DNA of 64,000 nt, from assembly GCA_030278955.1 (NCBI GenBank), contig JAOANR010000003.1, positions 48,881,175-48,945,174 on the forward strand, in the 5' to 3' direction. How positions within the stretch are numbered: position 1 is the first letter of the stretch; each line of letters begins with the position of its first letter. The DNA is from Hygrophila difformis. Its lineage: Eukaryota > Streptophyta > Magnoliopsida > Lamiales > Acanthaceae. The translations under genes were made by a program, and so were the position numbers. The notes beneath the pieces were generated by a model, which saw only the letters and a list, made by a program, of their open reading frames with translations, did no database searches and was not told the origin of the DNA. Positions 34,972 to 47,008 of the stretch are shown in pieces.

Positions 34972-37900
34972 GTTCGTTTGATATACACTGCGGTATTATC
35001 AGTGACACATTGTCTGACCTCAATGAGTTCAACTGTGATGCGCCGTTGTATCTTGTGTTTGTCGCTTTACTTTTTTGAAATATGGTCAATTTTGAAATTT
35101 TCGCTGCCAGCATAGAAGTATAATTTCACTGCATTTCTAACGTCATTGGCAATGTATACTTGCTGAATACTTTGCAATCCAAATTTCCCGGGCAATATAG
35201 AAACATCAATAGTGGAGGGCCATTGTTTTACTCCTGTGTTATTATTATTTTTTGTATTTGTATATGTATGGATAAAGAAATGAAAGTGAAACAGAGTTGT
35301 ATGAACCCATTTTCTCATTTTTGATTTGGTACTTAATTTTGCAAATTATTTACTCGAGTACGCTAATCATACTCATTTAGCCATGTTTGTTCTGACTTTT
35401 GAAAAAAATGAGAAGTCAGTAGAAGAAGGAGAAGGACAGGGAAAGAGAATTCAAAAGCAAAATCAGCTCAAATAATTGTTAGGATAGATATTATTAAAGT
35501 TGTTTTCAACGAAAACATGTTTGGATGAATTGCACGTAGGACTTTTTATATATTAAAAATATTAAAAGGAACATAAATCTTATAATAGCATTTACAGTTT
35601 ATTTTTTTTCCTTGTTAAATAGGTATATTTTTTTATTCATAAAATCACTTCTTTACCTACTTTTTTTTTTCCAAAAAAAAAGAAGAGAATTTTAACTATT
35701 GTTTCTCTTTTTACTTTTTTAAAAAAATCAAAATAAACAGCTAAAAAAATCATAAGGACTTTCAGGTGGAGCAGACAGCGTTGAATCCATAATTTTTTAA
35801 GTAGTATCACAAAAATGATGGAAACTATTTTTAAATTAAGGATGATAGTTAAAATACAAAAACTATTGAAAAAGACTAGATTATAATTGATTAAAGTAGT
35901 ATCACCATAAAATTTGAGTAGTTGCAAAAAGCCAAATCAAGATAAATCTAAAATTTTTTTAACTTAAAATAATAATTTTATCAATTTGAGTGGTATCTCA
36001 TGCCACCGTATAATTGCTAATAGATCCGTCTATGGAAACAAAAGTCAAAAGGAGAAAAATTAAGGCAAAAAAAAAACAGACTTTTAGTCCTAAGTGTAAT
36101 TAATAACCATTTAGTTCATTAATTTGATCCAATTATATGTAATTATACTTATTAAGGGGATTGGTTATGTTGCTGATTCAGTTTGTGCAGAAATGCTAAG
36201 CAAAAACTTGATTTGTGCTAAAGTTAGTGGAATACATTATTTTTTCTTTTTGGTAAGTGGAGTACATTTATTAGGTGGATATTCTTTCTATTTTTATTAT
36301 TCTCACTAATTTGTGCATTATCTATATGTTATTTAGGAAAGTTGTTTCTTTGGGTACAATTGATAAGGAAGGAAATCATTCGTCGATGGAATGTTCCAGT
36401 ATGTAAATAATGATGTATGCTAATTTAGTATGTAATTAGTGCTATGTACTTTTAGATTGTGAAATCAATGATGAAAAACTCATTAATAATATGTACTATG
36501 GGAATAATATATGAATGCATGTGCTAATGAATCACACCTATAGTGCTATGTGCTAGTATATTGTATAATTAGTGATATGTGTTGATTTAATGTGTATTTA
36601 GTTCTAAGTGAATGCTAAAAACATTTATGAATTCACTAATATTAATTTATCAAATTGGGAGGAATAAATATTACCAAAACCATCAGTTAACCATCATGGA
36701 AACAAATTATAATGTTATGGAAACAAAATATCACATTAACCAAATTAATAGTGTCTCTTAATTGGAAATGACTTCAAGAATAATCCGATTAGCACATAAT
36801 GAACTGTCTTATAGCAATTTCTGGACCTACATAATTTTGGGTTTCTGCATACTAACTAAACCCCTTATTAAGGAGTCAAATGACCAAATGGATAGAATTG
36901 GAATTGGTGTAAGTGCAGATTCAGCTTCGTACTTTATTCAGAGTGTGAGATGGTTTTGTGATTTGGGCATAATTGACTTAATTAGGATTTTTTAATTAAT
37001 AATTATCTTAATTATGGCACCTGTTAGGGTACTGAGACTTGATGTATTGTGTCTTGTCATAGCAGTCGATTAATTTTCAATTTAATTATTTAGATGAAGT
37101 TGAAGGTTAAAATAGTAACTTTGTAATTAAAAAAATGCAGTTCAAGGTTTTTCAACATTCACATCTTTAAATTCTGATGACCATAATAAGAAATTAGTTA
37201 TATAATACACTAACAAATAATTATTAGATAATCATATCGTAAAACATTAAACTAAGAATAACAAAACTCTATGAACCCTTTCATCATCTTGATTGCCATC
37301 ACCGCCAAGCAAGGCAGTCCTACCTAGTAAAATGCCGCTATGTTTATCTGCACCCCTTAATTCAATCGTGTCGTGTCTAGTTTCCTCCACATTGAGCTTA
37401 ATGCCATGCTTAATTCGAATGCCAAGAACCTGTACACCATCGAAAATCTCGATCGTCGTCAACGCCAGCTACTGTTGTAGGAATAATAGTACATTTCAGT
37501 GTCTAATAGTTGTATATTTCAGCGGTAGGTAATGCTACATTTCAGCGACATGTTATACTATTAACTGGGCATTTTTGTAGCAGTGCTTTCTCCTTTTTCG
37601 TTGAACAAAATTGAGATTGGCTCCAGTTCTGTCAATTTTTTTAAATTTTCAATATATGAATCAATTCTTCTCTAGTGGATAATAATAAATAATAGGTTTG
37701 ATCAACTGAAGGAGCTCAGAAACTGGGATCAGATCTAGGTACCTACATCCACCATGAAATTATTGTTGTTGAAACTCAGTCGCTGAATTGTCTCTCGAAA
37801 GTCGCTGAAATAATAGGTTTGTCAATGTTTGTTGTTGATGGGCTCGGGCGGCTACCATCGCTGCGTCGATGTGAGAGGAAGGTGTTGCTGTTGTTTTCCC

Positions 37901-38400
37901 CTCGCTGCTCGCCTAGCCTATAGAGAAGACGTGGCCGTTGTGCCTTGTCTTGCTGCCGATGTCGTCATTCTTGATCGGAGGAGAGTTTTCAGGGGAATCC
38001 CTTAATTAGACGAGATAGGATTTCCTGTTAAGATTTTAATTTCGCCATCCTTCTAAGCACCGGAAATCCACCACCGTGCCACTACTGCCGCCTGCCGACG
38101 CTCCCGTGAGTTGTTTGCTTGGCTTCTTGTGTTTATTTGTCATTATGGGCTAGTTTGCTACTCATATTGTGATGGTCTATGTATTCTTTTTCATTTGTAC
38201 TGATCCAACACCCTTTTTACCTGTGTTGTTGATCAGTTTGTTTGGTTGTGATGAGTTATATGTCGATTATGTGATGATGCATTGAGTGTATAAGAACACA
38301 GGAATCAAATCCTCGATTTTGAGAAATTAAAGGAACAAAAGGGGCACATTCGAAATATGGAAACAATCAATTTCACGGCGATAACATGAATTTAGGGCTG
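34972..38400. other. Non-coding stretch right of the DFRP gene
   Basis: No gene is supported. A minus-strand frame at 37247-37462 (VLGIRIKHGIKLNVEETRHD) has no recognised family. TTTTTGTAGCAGTG ending at 37589 resembles a CACTA terminus facing left. GC-richer DNA at 37840-38110 has no clear coding signal. Confidence 0.45.
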
Positions 38401-38843
38401 TGTTTCCCGTAAAAAATTTAGGAGATTTGGAATTGATTGAACGGAAGGAATTATAGATTGAAAGAACTGAAAGATTACATGAATTGAACGAAAGCAGTAA
38501 AGAATGTAATTGTAGAAATCAATAAATAATTGAAATGCAGAAAGCTGTAAAGGAAAGCGAAAAAAATTTAAGAAAATAAAGTGCGGCTCTTTGAAGAGTT
38601 GTGTTCAGGTCCTCTACTAGATGCCGACTTTATATTTATAGGCATCTAAAGTGTCGTTTTGCGTCAGTCTTCAACCGCCTCTTCATGCCACATTCTTCAT
38701 TTGATTGATGGATGCTTCAGAAAACCGTCTTTTCAACTGCCTTGGGTAAGTTTCCTGCATTGTTTTGACGGATCGTGGCTCTTCCATGGGTCAATTGTTG
38801 GATTAGACAAATTTCCTCGGGCCTAATTAATTTTGGGTTAACA
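38401..38843 (-). repeat. 3' LTR of the TR-GAG element
   Basis: On the plus strand it runs TGTTTCCCGTAAAAAATTT to GGGTTAACA; its partner is 41939-42378. Confidence 0.85.
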
Positions 38844-38979
38844 GATGCCCCCCTCACGCAATTTGTCGATTTAGGTCCTGAGACAAATATGTACGTTCAA
38901 AATAGGCATGCCCCGTCTCTTTTTTTTTTTTCTTTTTCCCAGCCGCCATCACAGTGTCCCCGACCGCCATTTGCTCATG

Positions 38980-39176
38980 TTGCTATCCGCCTTGCTCAGG
39001 CTGTCATCCGCCTTGCTCAGGCTGCTACATGCCTTGCTCAGACTGCTATCCGCCTTGCTTAGGCTACTATCTGCCTTGCTAAGGCTGCTACCTCTTGCTC
39101 AGGCTGGTACCCGCCTTGCTCAGGCTGTTATCCGCTTAGCTCAGGCTGTCATCCATCTTGCGCAAGCTGCTCCAAC
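38980..39176. repeat. 21-bp tandem repeat array A, ~9 copies
   Basis: The unit CTTGCTCAGGCTGCTATCCG plus C recurs about every 21 bases from 38991 to 39156, with one 18-base spacing. It lies in the TR-GAG element between gag and the 3' LTR. Confidence 0.85.
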
Positions 39177-39787
39177 ACGTCTCCAACCGCCACAGAGCAG
39201 CGTCCGGCCACCAGTGGAAGGAAGGCCTCCAACCGCCAGCTGCCCGTCGCCATAGTCGCCATCTTTGCAACGCCAGGTGCCAGCTTCGTGTCGACAGCCT
39301 CCAGCTTCACATCGTCAGCCGCCAACTTCGTGTCGCCAGCCTCCAGCTTCGCATCGTCAGCCACCAGCTTCACACCGCCAGCCGCCAGCTTCTCATCGCC
39401 AGGTGCCAGCTTCGTGTCGACAGCCTCCAGCTTCGCACCGCCAGCTGTCAGCTTCGTGTCACCAGCCTTCAGCTTCGCATCGCCAAGCGCGAGCTTCGTG
39501 TCGACAACCTCTAGCTTCGCATCGCCAAGCGCGAGCTTCGTGTCGACAACCTCTAGCTTCGCATCGCCAGCCGCCAGCTTCGTGTCGCCAACCTCGAGCT
39601 TCGCACCGCCAGCCGCCAGCTTCGCATCGCCAGCCTCCAAGTCCACGCCGCCACCGCGAAGCCCCCACCGCGGTAGGAGGGTCTCCGGCCACAACTTGGA
39701 GTCGTGCCGCCACCAAACGTCACCCAGCCACCACTCAAGGCCTTCTAGCCGCCACCTAGGCCTTATCAGCTGCCACCTAGGCCTCAT
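39149..39787 (-). CDS. Low-complexity frame with 7-residue repeats
   Basis: On the gag-sense strand a 212-codon open frame consists mostly of heptad-length repeats such as LEAGDTKLAAGDAKLEVVD. It is simply the translation of the 21-bp array B. The regular GDAKL/VDTKL units could form a helix, and the frame lies downstream of gag in the same orientation. The array is open in several frames on both strands, so it may not be translated. I list it because seven-codon periodicity keeps the frame open. Confidence 0.25.
   Translation of the reverse strand: MRPRWQLIRPRWRLEGLEWWLGDVWWRHDSKLWPETLLPRWGLRGGGVDLEAGDAKLAAGGAKLEVGDTKLAAGDAKLEVVDTKLALGDAKLEVVDTKLALGDAKLKAGDTKLTAGGAKLEAVDTKLAPGDEKLAAGGVKLVADDAKLEAGDTKLAADDVKLEAVDTKLAPGVAKMATMATGSWRLEAFLPLVAGRCSVAVGDVLEQLAQDG
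39283..39651. repeat. 21-bp tandem repeat array B, ~17 copies
   Basis: Units of the form CAGCTTCGYRTCGNCAGCCK plus C recur every 21 bases. Alternating variants make a partial 42-bp dimer pattern near 39490-39570. A further 39-bp block around 39909-39986 is present twice. Confidence 0.9.
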
Positions 39788-40254
39788 CAGCCGCTGTTCG
39801 GGAATTGCTTGGCCGCTAATTGCAGCGCCTCAAGCTACCGCTTTTCGAACCAAGACCGCCACTCAGGCACGGCCTCGCATTGCTTGTTCACTGCCATCGC
39901 TTGCGAAGCAGCCGCCATTGCATCCACTTCAGCCGCCACCAAAGAAGCAGCCGCCATTGCATCCACTTCAGCCGCCACCAAAGAAGCCTCAGCCGCCACT
40001 CATAGGTGTCCAGCCGGCAACAACATTTCCCCGTTCGCCATTGATCCGTCTGAAGGTTCAGCCGCCATGGACCACATTCCTGCTGCCACTGATCAACGCC
40101 CAGCCGCCACTGGACTCATCCCAGCCCCCGCCTCGTCTTGAAGGCAATAGAGGCCATGGCGGCCTCTTATAGGCCTTAGAGGCCATGATTGCCTCTTGGA
40201 AGCCAAGGGCCTCTTAAATGCCAAGGCGGCCTCTTAGAGTCTGTTGAGGGTGTT

Positions 40255-41849
40255 CTAGCCTGGGTTGTTCCCACCCAGGATCATTGATGAAGCCACCCCT
40301 GTAGGTACGTTCTTCCCTTTACAAAACTTCACTTCTTTGAGATGAGTTCCTTGTAGAGATTGACGCTTCTCATCTTGTTCCTCAAGGAACTTTTCCAAGC
40401 GGGCCACCTTCTCAGCCAGCTGGGCAAGGTCATTGGAGTCATGTACAATTAAATGTTCTTTTAATTTAGGCACCATATTTGCCACTGCGATGTTGACTAT
40501 CTCCCTATCAGGGACAACCATTGTGCACCGACCTTTAAGCTGTTGCTGTCTATTAATAAATGTATTTGCTGCCTCGCCGGAAAACTGTTTAGTAGTAGTG
40601 AGGTCCGCGAGACTGACCTGTGTTAGTGGTATGTAGAACCTTCCATGAAATGCTCTTTCTAGATCGGCCCAGTTTTGGATTGAGTTAGGCCGCAGGGACA
40701 CATACCATGCGAAAACAGGTCCAGTGAGGGATGAACTGAAAAGCCTCAGCTTCAGCCAGTCATTAGCTGCCGCCTCACCACACTGAGCGATGAATCTGCC
40801 CACATGCTCCACGGTGGACTTGCCATCTTCCCCTAAGAAGGTGGCGAACTTAGGCATCTTGATGCCCCTTGGATACGGTTGCATAGTATCTACCCAGTCA
40901 GGGTAGGGTTTTCTGTATGTAGGTTGCTCCATCGGCTTTAGTTGAATCCCGAAGTGTTGCTGTATCATGTCTGCAAATAACTCGGGTGAGACCGCTGGTG
41001 CCTGTGTAGAAGGCATGGCGGCTGGAGGTGTAGCAGGAGTAATGGCGGCTGGTGTGGTAGGAGTCGCAACCATGCCACATGGCTGTGGCGTCTGCCCCCA
41101 GGGTTGTGTCGTCTGCCCCACTAGCTGTGGCGTCTGCCCTCAAGGTTGTGGCGCCTGCCCCCTGGCTGTGGCGTCTGCCCCCAAGGTTGAGGCGCCTGTA
41201 CTGGCGAGTTGTTAGCCATGTTGGGCGTAACTGGAACATTTGGCACATGAGGTGCCGCTTGTCGTGGCGGCATACCAAGGCCACAAGAGACCGCTGTACA
41301 ACCTAGAGAAGCACCGGAGGCCACTAAATAGCCTGGTGCCGCATAGATCGGCGCTGGAAGTGCCGCATGTCCAACACTCGGCATCATGGGAGCAACTGGG
41401 GTGAAGGCATAAGCATCCTGATAAGGAAATGGGAACGGACTAGCCAAGCCCCCAGATTCAGGGAGTGGTGGCTGGCCAGGTGAGGTTCCCCTTGCCCTCT
41501 CTTGGCCACCTGACGGCCCTGGGGATGGGAGACTAGTCGGCACATTAGTGCCGTTTGCAGGAACGGTTGCAGAAGTGGTTGTTTCTTGCTGAGCCCTCAA
41601 TGAACTGAAGCCTCTGTCAATTTGATCGGCCATGGCAGGCCGCAAAACATCTATAAGATGCCTCGTAAGTAAAGGCATGAATTCGGCCATCGATTCTGTT
41701 ATCGAAAGCCGCATCTGTTCTGTCAATATGAGTGTTTGCATAATCCCCAGTTGTGGTTGGGTAGAACTCATCATCTCTACAGCGTCCTCAGACGACGCTC
41801 TTCCTAGTGTTTTGTCTTGTAAAGACATTTCTTTGAATTTCTGCGTCAA
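40255..41849 (-). pseudogene. Gag of the TR-GAG element, one frameshift
   Basis: The frame starts MTQKFKEMSLQDK at 41849 with a helical, then proline/glycine-rich N terminus. It shifts one frame near 41121-41200, where QPWGQTPQP-type repeats occur, and continues to 40255. The second half holds the retrotransposon gag domain: MPKFATFLGEDGKSTVEHVG, LRLFSSSLTGPVFAWYVSLR, NWADLERAFHGRFYIP, then a coiled-coil LAEKVARLEKFLEEQDEK. No zinc knuckle is seen before the stop. The frameshift lies in the short repeat, a likely slippage site. The domain call is firm; the protein is broken here. Confidence 0.8.
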
Positions 41850-41917
41850 ATCACTAACTAATCGTCCAGACCTCAGACGTATATACTTCTTTGAAGGGGA
41901 TTATGGCTTTAATTTCT

Positions 41918-41938
41918 GTCCCACTGGGCGTGCCAATT
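41918..41938 (-). promoter_or_regulatory. Primer-binding site of the TR-GAG element
   Basis: On the minus strand TTGGCACGCCCAGTGGGAC follows the 5' LTR. It begins with the TGG expected to pair with a tRNA CCA end. I did not identify the primer tRNA. Confidence 0.6.
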
Positions 41939-42378
41939 TGTTAACCGTAGAAAATTAGGAGATTTGAATTGATTGAACGGAAGGAATTACAGATTGAAAG
42001 AACTGAAAGATTATATGAATTGAACGAAAGCAGTAAAGAATGTAATTGCAGAAAGCAATAAATATTGAAATGCAGAAAGCTGTAAAGGAAAGCGAAAAAA
42101 ATTGAAGAAAATAAAGTGCGGTTCTTTGAAGAGTTGTGTTCAGGTCCTCTAATAGATGCTGACTTCATATTTATAGGCATCTAAAGTGTCGATTTGCGTC
42201 AGTCTTCAACCGCCTCTTCATGACACATTCTTCATTTGACTGATGGATGCTTCAGAAAACCGCCTGTTCAACTGCCTTGGTTATGTTTCCTACATTGTTT
42301 TGACGGATCGTGGCCCTTCCTTCGGTCAATTGTTGGACTAGACAAATTTCCTCGGGCCTAATTAATTTTGAGTTAACA
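41939..42378 (-). repeat. 5' LTR of the TR-GAG element
   Basis: On the plus strand it runs TGTTAACCGTAGAAAATTA to GAGTTAACA; the inner edge touches the primer site. Confidence 0.85.
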
Positions 42379-43776
42379 GACTGTGCTCTTTTCAAGAATC
42401 AAAAATTAATTCTTTGAAACAACAATGTCGAGAAAAAGATACAACAGAGACCTGCTTAAGAAGAGTATTTTTTACATTATTTGTGTAATTTTTCGTGATT
42501 GTTATGTATTTCTTATGGTTGTTATTTTTTACAAACATATGACATATGATGCCAACTTCTATGGACACATTAATAAATATGATCCATTGTTAGGTGATGC
42601 CTCAACTGTGGGATATAATGATTTATGCCTACATAGATCTTGTTTGACTGCTCCTTCATTTGAAGAGGTGGAGCGCTGAAGGCAGCAAGCTCAACGAGGT
42701 CTGCATGGCTTTCAAGTAATAAAGCATTAATTTCAAGATCACTGTCGCAGGCATGTCATTGATATCGGTAAAGCATTTATTTTAGTGATATCAGTGATAG
42801 CCCAATCGATAAACAAAGCCCAATTGTTGTGTTGAATGGTTAATTTCAAGATCGCTGTCACATGAATATCAGTAAAACAATTATTTTACACAAAAATATA
42901 AAAATTATACTACATTGTTGTGTAAATGTGATTTGAATTAACAACCAGCCATCGTCTGGCCTCCCGTTGGCTCCCACAGGGTCTCAGTGTTCTCGGACAG
43001 GGACGTCAGCAATCGGATTTCTTCATTCACGGATTTCGCTTGCACTGTTCCCACCGGACTCGACCGCCCGCCCGACCTAGCCCCATTTCAGTCCTCACTA
43101 GCGAAACCCTAGCCACACCACCCCCGCCGACCCTCCCATCTTCGTCGTCTGCTCTGACCCTGGTCTGCGCATTCGAGCGGGCCGCCGAGTTCCGCTTCAT
43201 CCTCTTCCCTCCCCACACGAAATTGCGGCCATGCGACGGTCTCCACGGAGTCAGCAGGATGGGCGATGCGGTGATGGAGGAGATGCTTCGGATTTTCATG
43301 TATTAAAACTATAATGTTCTATGCCTGTGAGTCTCCGTTTAGTTTTGCGTCATGTTTTCAGGTATTTAGTGCAAAGTTCCATTCTTTCACCGTCTCTCTG
43401 CGTTGTCTGGTTGCCCCTTGGGTTTTGGGGAAAGAATCAGCACTTTTGAGTCTCGACGTACCATATGGAATCAACCGTATTAGGTTTCCTGTTGCCCACA
43501 AAATTGTTCTAGGCTTTGATTTTCTTTGTTGATTTTGAATCATGTTTGGAACTAGAATACAAGGAGTGACCCCATCTCCAATTTCGGGACTCGATTGTTT
43601 TGGCAACATTATGCCATCACGAGCATTCCCCTTTTTCTAATTTTTTAAGTGTTCTTCAATCGTGGTACGTTACATTTGGTTTCATGTGCGCTCTCTCTGT
43701 GGTGGCCTTTGTTTTGTAGTGATTTTCTAAATTGCGTCTTCTTTCAAGATTCTGTTTTGTAGTTATGTTCAGGATC
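42379..43776. other. Spacer without a recognised gene
   Basis: An 84-codon frame at 42425-42679 (MSRKRYNRDLLKKSIFYIIC) is not recognised. A GC-rich island at 42985-43270 has open frames on both strands, which is composition-driven; it may be an old promoter or first exon. No other structure was found. Confidence 0.4.
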
Positions 43777-44437
43777 TGTTGGGTCCTTCCAACATGTGCA
43801 CAAGTCTTTGTGTTTGGTCAAATAATTAGTGCCCATTAAGTCTAGCTCCCAGCTGCCAGTATTATTAAAAAGAGAGCTGCAACCACAATTATTTGGTGAA
43901 GCCACATAACAGCCAAAACAGAGAAAGAAAAAGAGAGCAGCCAGAAGAAAAACGCAGCAACAATTCCCTCCGTCCAGATTCCGATTTCCGGCCAAACGAT
44001 GAACCAAATCTTGTCCGATCGGGCTGAACGTTTTATAGCATATGCGGGCCATCTTGTTCTTTGTTCTGTACGGTGGAGATCGCATTTCAACGGTTAGAAA
44101 TTTTTGTATAATTTTCTGTTTGGGGCTGCAGGTTTGAGTTCTTAATTTCAGATTTGGTGTTCTTGGTGGAGTTGAGATTGTGGTGACTTTGTGTTGTTGT
44201 AAGGCCACATCTTTGGTTGTGATTTGGCAGACTTTGTGTAATCTCTTTTGGTGATAGTGGATTTGAGCTCAAGAGCCTTGTGATTTTTACCTTTCGAATT
44301 GGAAGGGTTTTCCACGTAAATCCTTGTGTTCTTGTTTGCTTGATTTTGTTATTTTTCCTGCGAAATTCTAACAACTTGGGAATTGAGTGTTCACTGTGAA
44401 TTTTGATCTTGTAAAGTTATTTCTTGAATTCCCAACA
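43777..44437 (+). repeat. 5' LTR of the decayed Copia element
   Basis: It begins TGTTGGGTCCTTCCAACA and ends TTCCCAACA, 661 bp, immediately followed by GAG and the primer site. The partner LTR is not in the window, so the left edge rests on the TG start and on position. Confidence 0.7.
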
Positions 44438-44440
44438 GAG

Positions 44441-44452
44441 TGGTATCAGAGC
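44441..44452 (+). promoter_or_regulatory. Primer-binding site, initiator tRNA-Met type
   Basis: TGGTATCAGAGC lies three bases after the LTR end. Confidence 0.9.
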
Positions 44453-44471
44453 CGTCATTGTTGTTAGAATA

Positions 44472-47008
44472 ATGGAAATTAACACAAGCAGGATGATTTC
44501 GTTGAATGGGATGAATTATCACAAGTGGCAGGGGAAGATGAAAGATCTTCTATTTGTAAAAAGTTTGCATCTACCTGTGTTCGCTACTTCGAAGCCAGAA
44601 TCTAAATCAGATGAGGATTGGGCTTTTGAGCATCAACAGGTGTGTGGTTTTATTCGACAATGGGTCGATGATAATGTGTTAAATTTGGTTTCTAATGAGA
44701 CGCATGCCAAGACGTTGTGGGATAAGCTTGAAAAGCTTTATGCTTCAAAGACAGAGAATAATAAATTATTCTTGCTGAAACAATTGATACAATTGAGGTA
44801 TAAGGAAGATGTTCCTATAGCTGACCATGTGAATGAGTTCCAGGGATTGTTGGATCAATTGTCAAATGTTGGAGTGAAATTCGATGATGAGATTCTTGAA
44901 TTATGGTTGCTGAATACTTTGCCTGATAAGTGGGAGACATTCCGGGTGTCACACGCTAATTCTGCTCCCGATGGTGCAATGACTCTAGATTATGCAAAAA
45001 GTGGAATCATGAATGAGGAGATGAGGAGAAAAACTCAAGGTTTATCATCTTCATAGAATGAATTGTTCGTTGCAGAGAATAGGGGGAGACAGAAAACCAG
45101 AAATGTTGATAAGGGCAGACAAAGGAGCAAATCCAAATCTCGATACAAAAATGTTGAGTGTCACTACTGTCACAAGAAAGGTCATATCCAAAAATATTGC
45201 TTCAAGTGGAAGAATGACTATAGGAATGCAGGTGCATGAAAGTTTGAGGATGCTAGTCACGTTGCCACGACTACAAATTATGATTTCGTTGTTGTCTTTG
45301 ATGAAAATGCAGTGAATACAGTTTCCTCTGATGTTAGTTGGTTTTCTAATACAGGTGCTGCAGTCCATGTCACATCGAGAAGGGATTTCTTTTGTACTTA
45401 CAATGCTGGTAAGTATGGTTCATTCAGGATGGGAAATAATGGTGCATCTGAAGTTGTGGGCACAGTTGATATTTGTATGAAGATAGCCAATGGATCTACA
45501 TTGCGACTGAAGGATGTCAGACATGCACCGGATATTTGTATGAATCTGATTTCTATTGGGAGACTTGATAAAGATGGTTACGGAAATAATTTCTGTGATG
45601 GATATGGAAATTGAGTAAAGGATCTCGTGTGGTTGCTAAAGGTAAGATACTGAGATCAAATTTATATTTGTTGCAAGCTTCAGTTTCCAGTGATGATGTG
45701 AACCTGGTGGAGAAGCAAAATTCCCCTGAATTGTGGCACAGGAGGTTGAGTCATATAATTCTAAAGGCCTCAAAACTTTGGTGAGAAAAAAATGCTATTT
45801 CCGGATTGAATAATGCGAATTTGGAGAAATGTTCACATTGTTTTGCAGGAAAGCAACATCGAGTGTCATTCAAGACTCACCAACCTCGACGACTGCAGAA
45901 TTTACTGGACTTGGTGCATTCAGATGTCTTCGGTCCGTTGAAGGTACATTCATTTAATGGTGCATCTTATTTTGTGACATTTATTGATGATCATTCTAGG
46001 AAGCTATGGGTCTATGTGTTGAGATCAAAGGATCAAGTACTTGATAAGTTCAAGGATTTCCATGCTTTAGTTGAAAGACAAACTGGAAGAAAGTTGAAGT
46101 ACATCCATACTGATAATGGGGGAGAGTATCGTGGACCATTTGAGGATTATTGAAGGAAACAGGGGATTCGACATCAAAAGACACCTCCAAAAACACCTCA
46201 GTTGAATGGGTTAGCTGAGAGAATGAATCGAACCTTATTGGAGAGAGTTCGATGTCTTCTGGAAGAGTCAAAACTTACTAAGTCCTTTTGGGGTGAAGCT
46301 TTATTGACTGCTACACATGTGATCAATCTGACTCCTACAGTTGCTCTTAATGGAGATGTTCCAGATGCAGTTTAGAAAGGTAAAAATTCATCATATGATC
46401 ATTTGAGAGTCTTTGGTTGCAAAGCCTATGTTCATGTTCCAAAAGATGAGAGATCAAAGCTTGATGTGATAAGCAAGCCATGCATCCTTGTGGGCTATGG
46501 TCGAGATGAGTTTGGCTATAGATTGTATGATTCAGCTATAAAAAAGCTCTTAAGGAGTCGTGATGTTGTGTTTATGGAAAATCAGACAATTGAAGATTTG
46601 AAGAAATCTGACTCTCATGCTCAAGATGACTTTGTAGATGTTGAGTCAGTACCTATAACACGATCACCAGCTGGAGATGATGAAGAACAGGATGTGCAAG
46701 AAGATCAGGGAGAAGATGATCAACATACTATGGATGATGGCAATGATGATTTTGATCATGCTCAACAGGTTCCTCGCATAAGATCTACAAGAGATAGACA
46801 ACAGTCTACTAGATATTCTCCAGGTGAATATGTCCTTTTGACTGATGAACGAGAACCTGAATGCTTTGATGAAGCAATTGAGAGTGTGGATAAAGAGCAT
46901 TAGTTGCATGCCATGAAAGATGAGATGAAGTCTCTTTATGATAATGATACCTTTGAGTTGGTGAAATCACTAAAAGGAAAGAGAGCCCTGGAAAATAAAT
47001 GGGTTTAT
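44472..47008 (+). pseudogene. Copia gag-protease-integrase-RT start (broken)
   Basis: Gag starts MEINTSRMISLNGMNYHKW at 44472 and carries the Copia capsid region (ETHAKTLWDKLEKLYASKTE). The frame is interrupted by TAG at 45054 and TGA at 45237 on either side of the knuckle CHYCHKKGHIQKYC. The protease site reads WFSNTGAAVHVTS, so the catalytic aspartate codon is now AAT (45348-45350). A frame change near 45600 leads to the integrase: SDVFGP, TDNGGEYRG and LNGLAERMNR retain D, D and E. Stops at 46151, 46373 (apparently TGG to TAG) and 46901 follow. The last recognisable piece is RT start KSLKGKRALENKWVY at 46961-47008. Confidence 0.85.

Larger units (their letters stand above)
38401..42378 (-). 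mobile_element. Gag-only LTR retrotransposon (TR-GAG type), 3.98 kb
   Basis: LTRs of 443 and 440 bp (TG…CA) flank a gag-like ORF with no protease, RT or integrase. The flanks GGCTG (38396-38400) and GACTG (42379-42383) differ at one base. A primer site follows the right LTR and a purine tract (GTGAGGGGGGCATC on the minus strand) precedes the left LTR. Terminal-repeat elements with only GAG are known in plants as TR-GAG and depend on partner elements. The LTRs differ at about 26 of 440 positions by eye, so it is much older than the Sirevirus insertion. Between gag and the 3' LTR is a GC-rich stretch of 21-bp tandem repeats. Confidence 0.8.
43777..47008 (+). mobile_element. Decayed Ty1/Copia element, 3' part missing
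   Basis: The 5' LTR, a tRNA-Met-type primer site, gag, protease and integrase are present in order. The sequence then stops inside the start of RT (KGKRALENKWVY), where a Gypsy LTR begins at 47009. The remainder of RT, RNase H and the 3' LTR would be to the right of the window if the nested insertions are complete. The similarity is to the TNT1-94-like branch of plant Copia. Confidence 0.85.

Noticed and set aside
37247..37462. 71-codon minus-strand frame (VLGIRIKHGIKLNVEE)
   Set aside because: No family recognised and no promoter or splice context; it sits next to a CACTA-like end and may be transposon-derived.
39288..40172. 294-codon serine/alanine-rich plus-strand frame
   Set aside because: It reads the 21-bp arrays antisense to the element's gag; low complexity keeps several frames open.
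42425..42679. 84-codon frame MSRKRYNRDLLKKSIF…
   Set aside because: No recognised domain, no upstream promoter signal; kept only as part of a spacer description.
43027..43306. Overlapping frames of ~90 codons on both strands
   Set aside because: GC-rich composition explains them; no family resemblance, start context or splice structure supports either.
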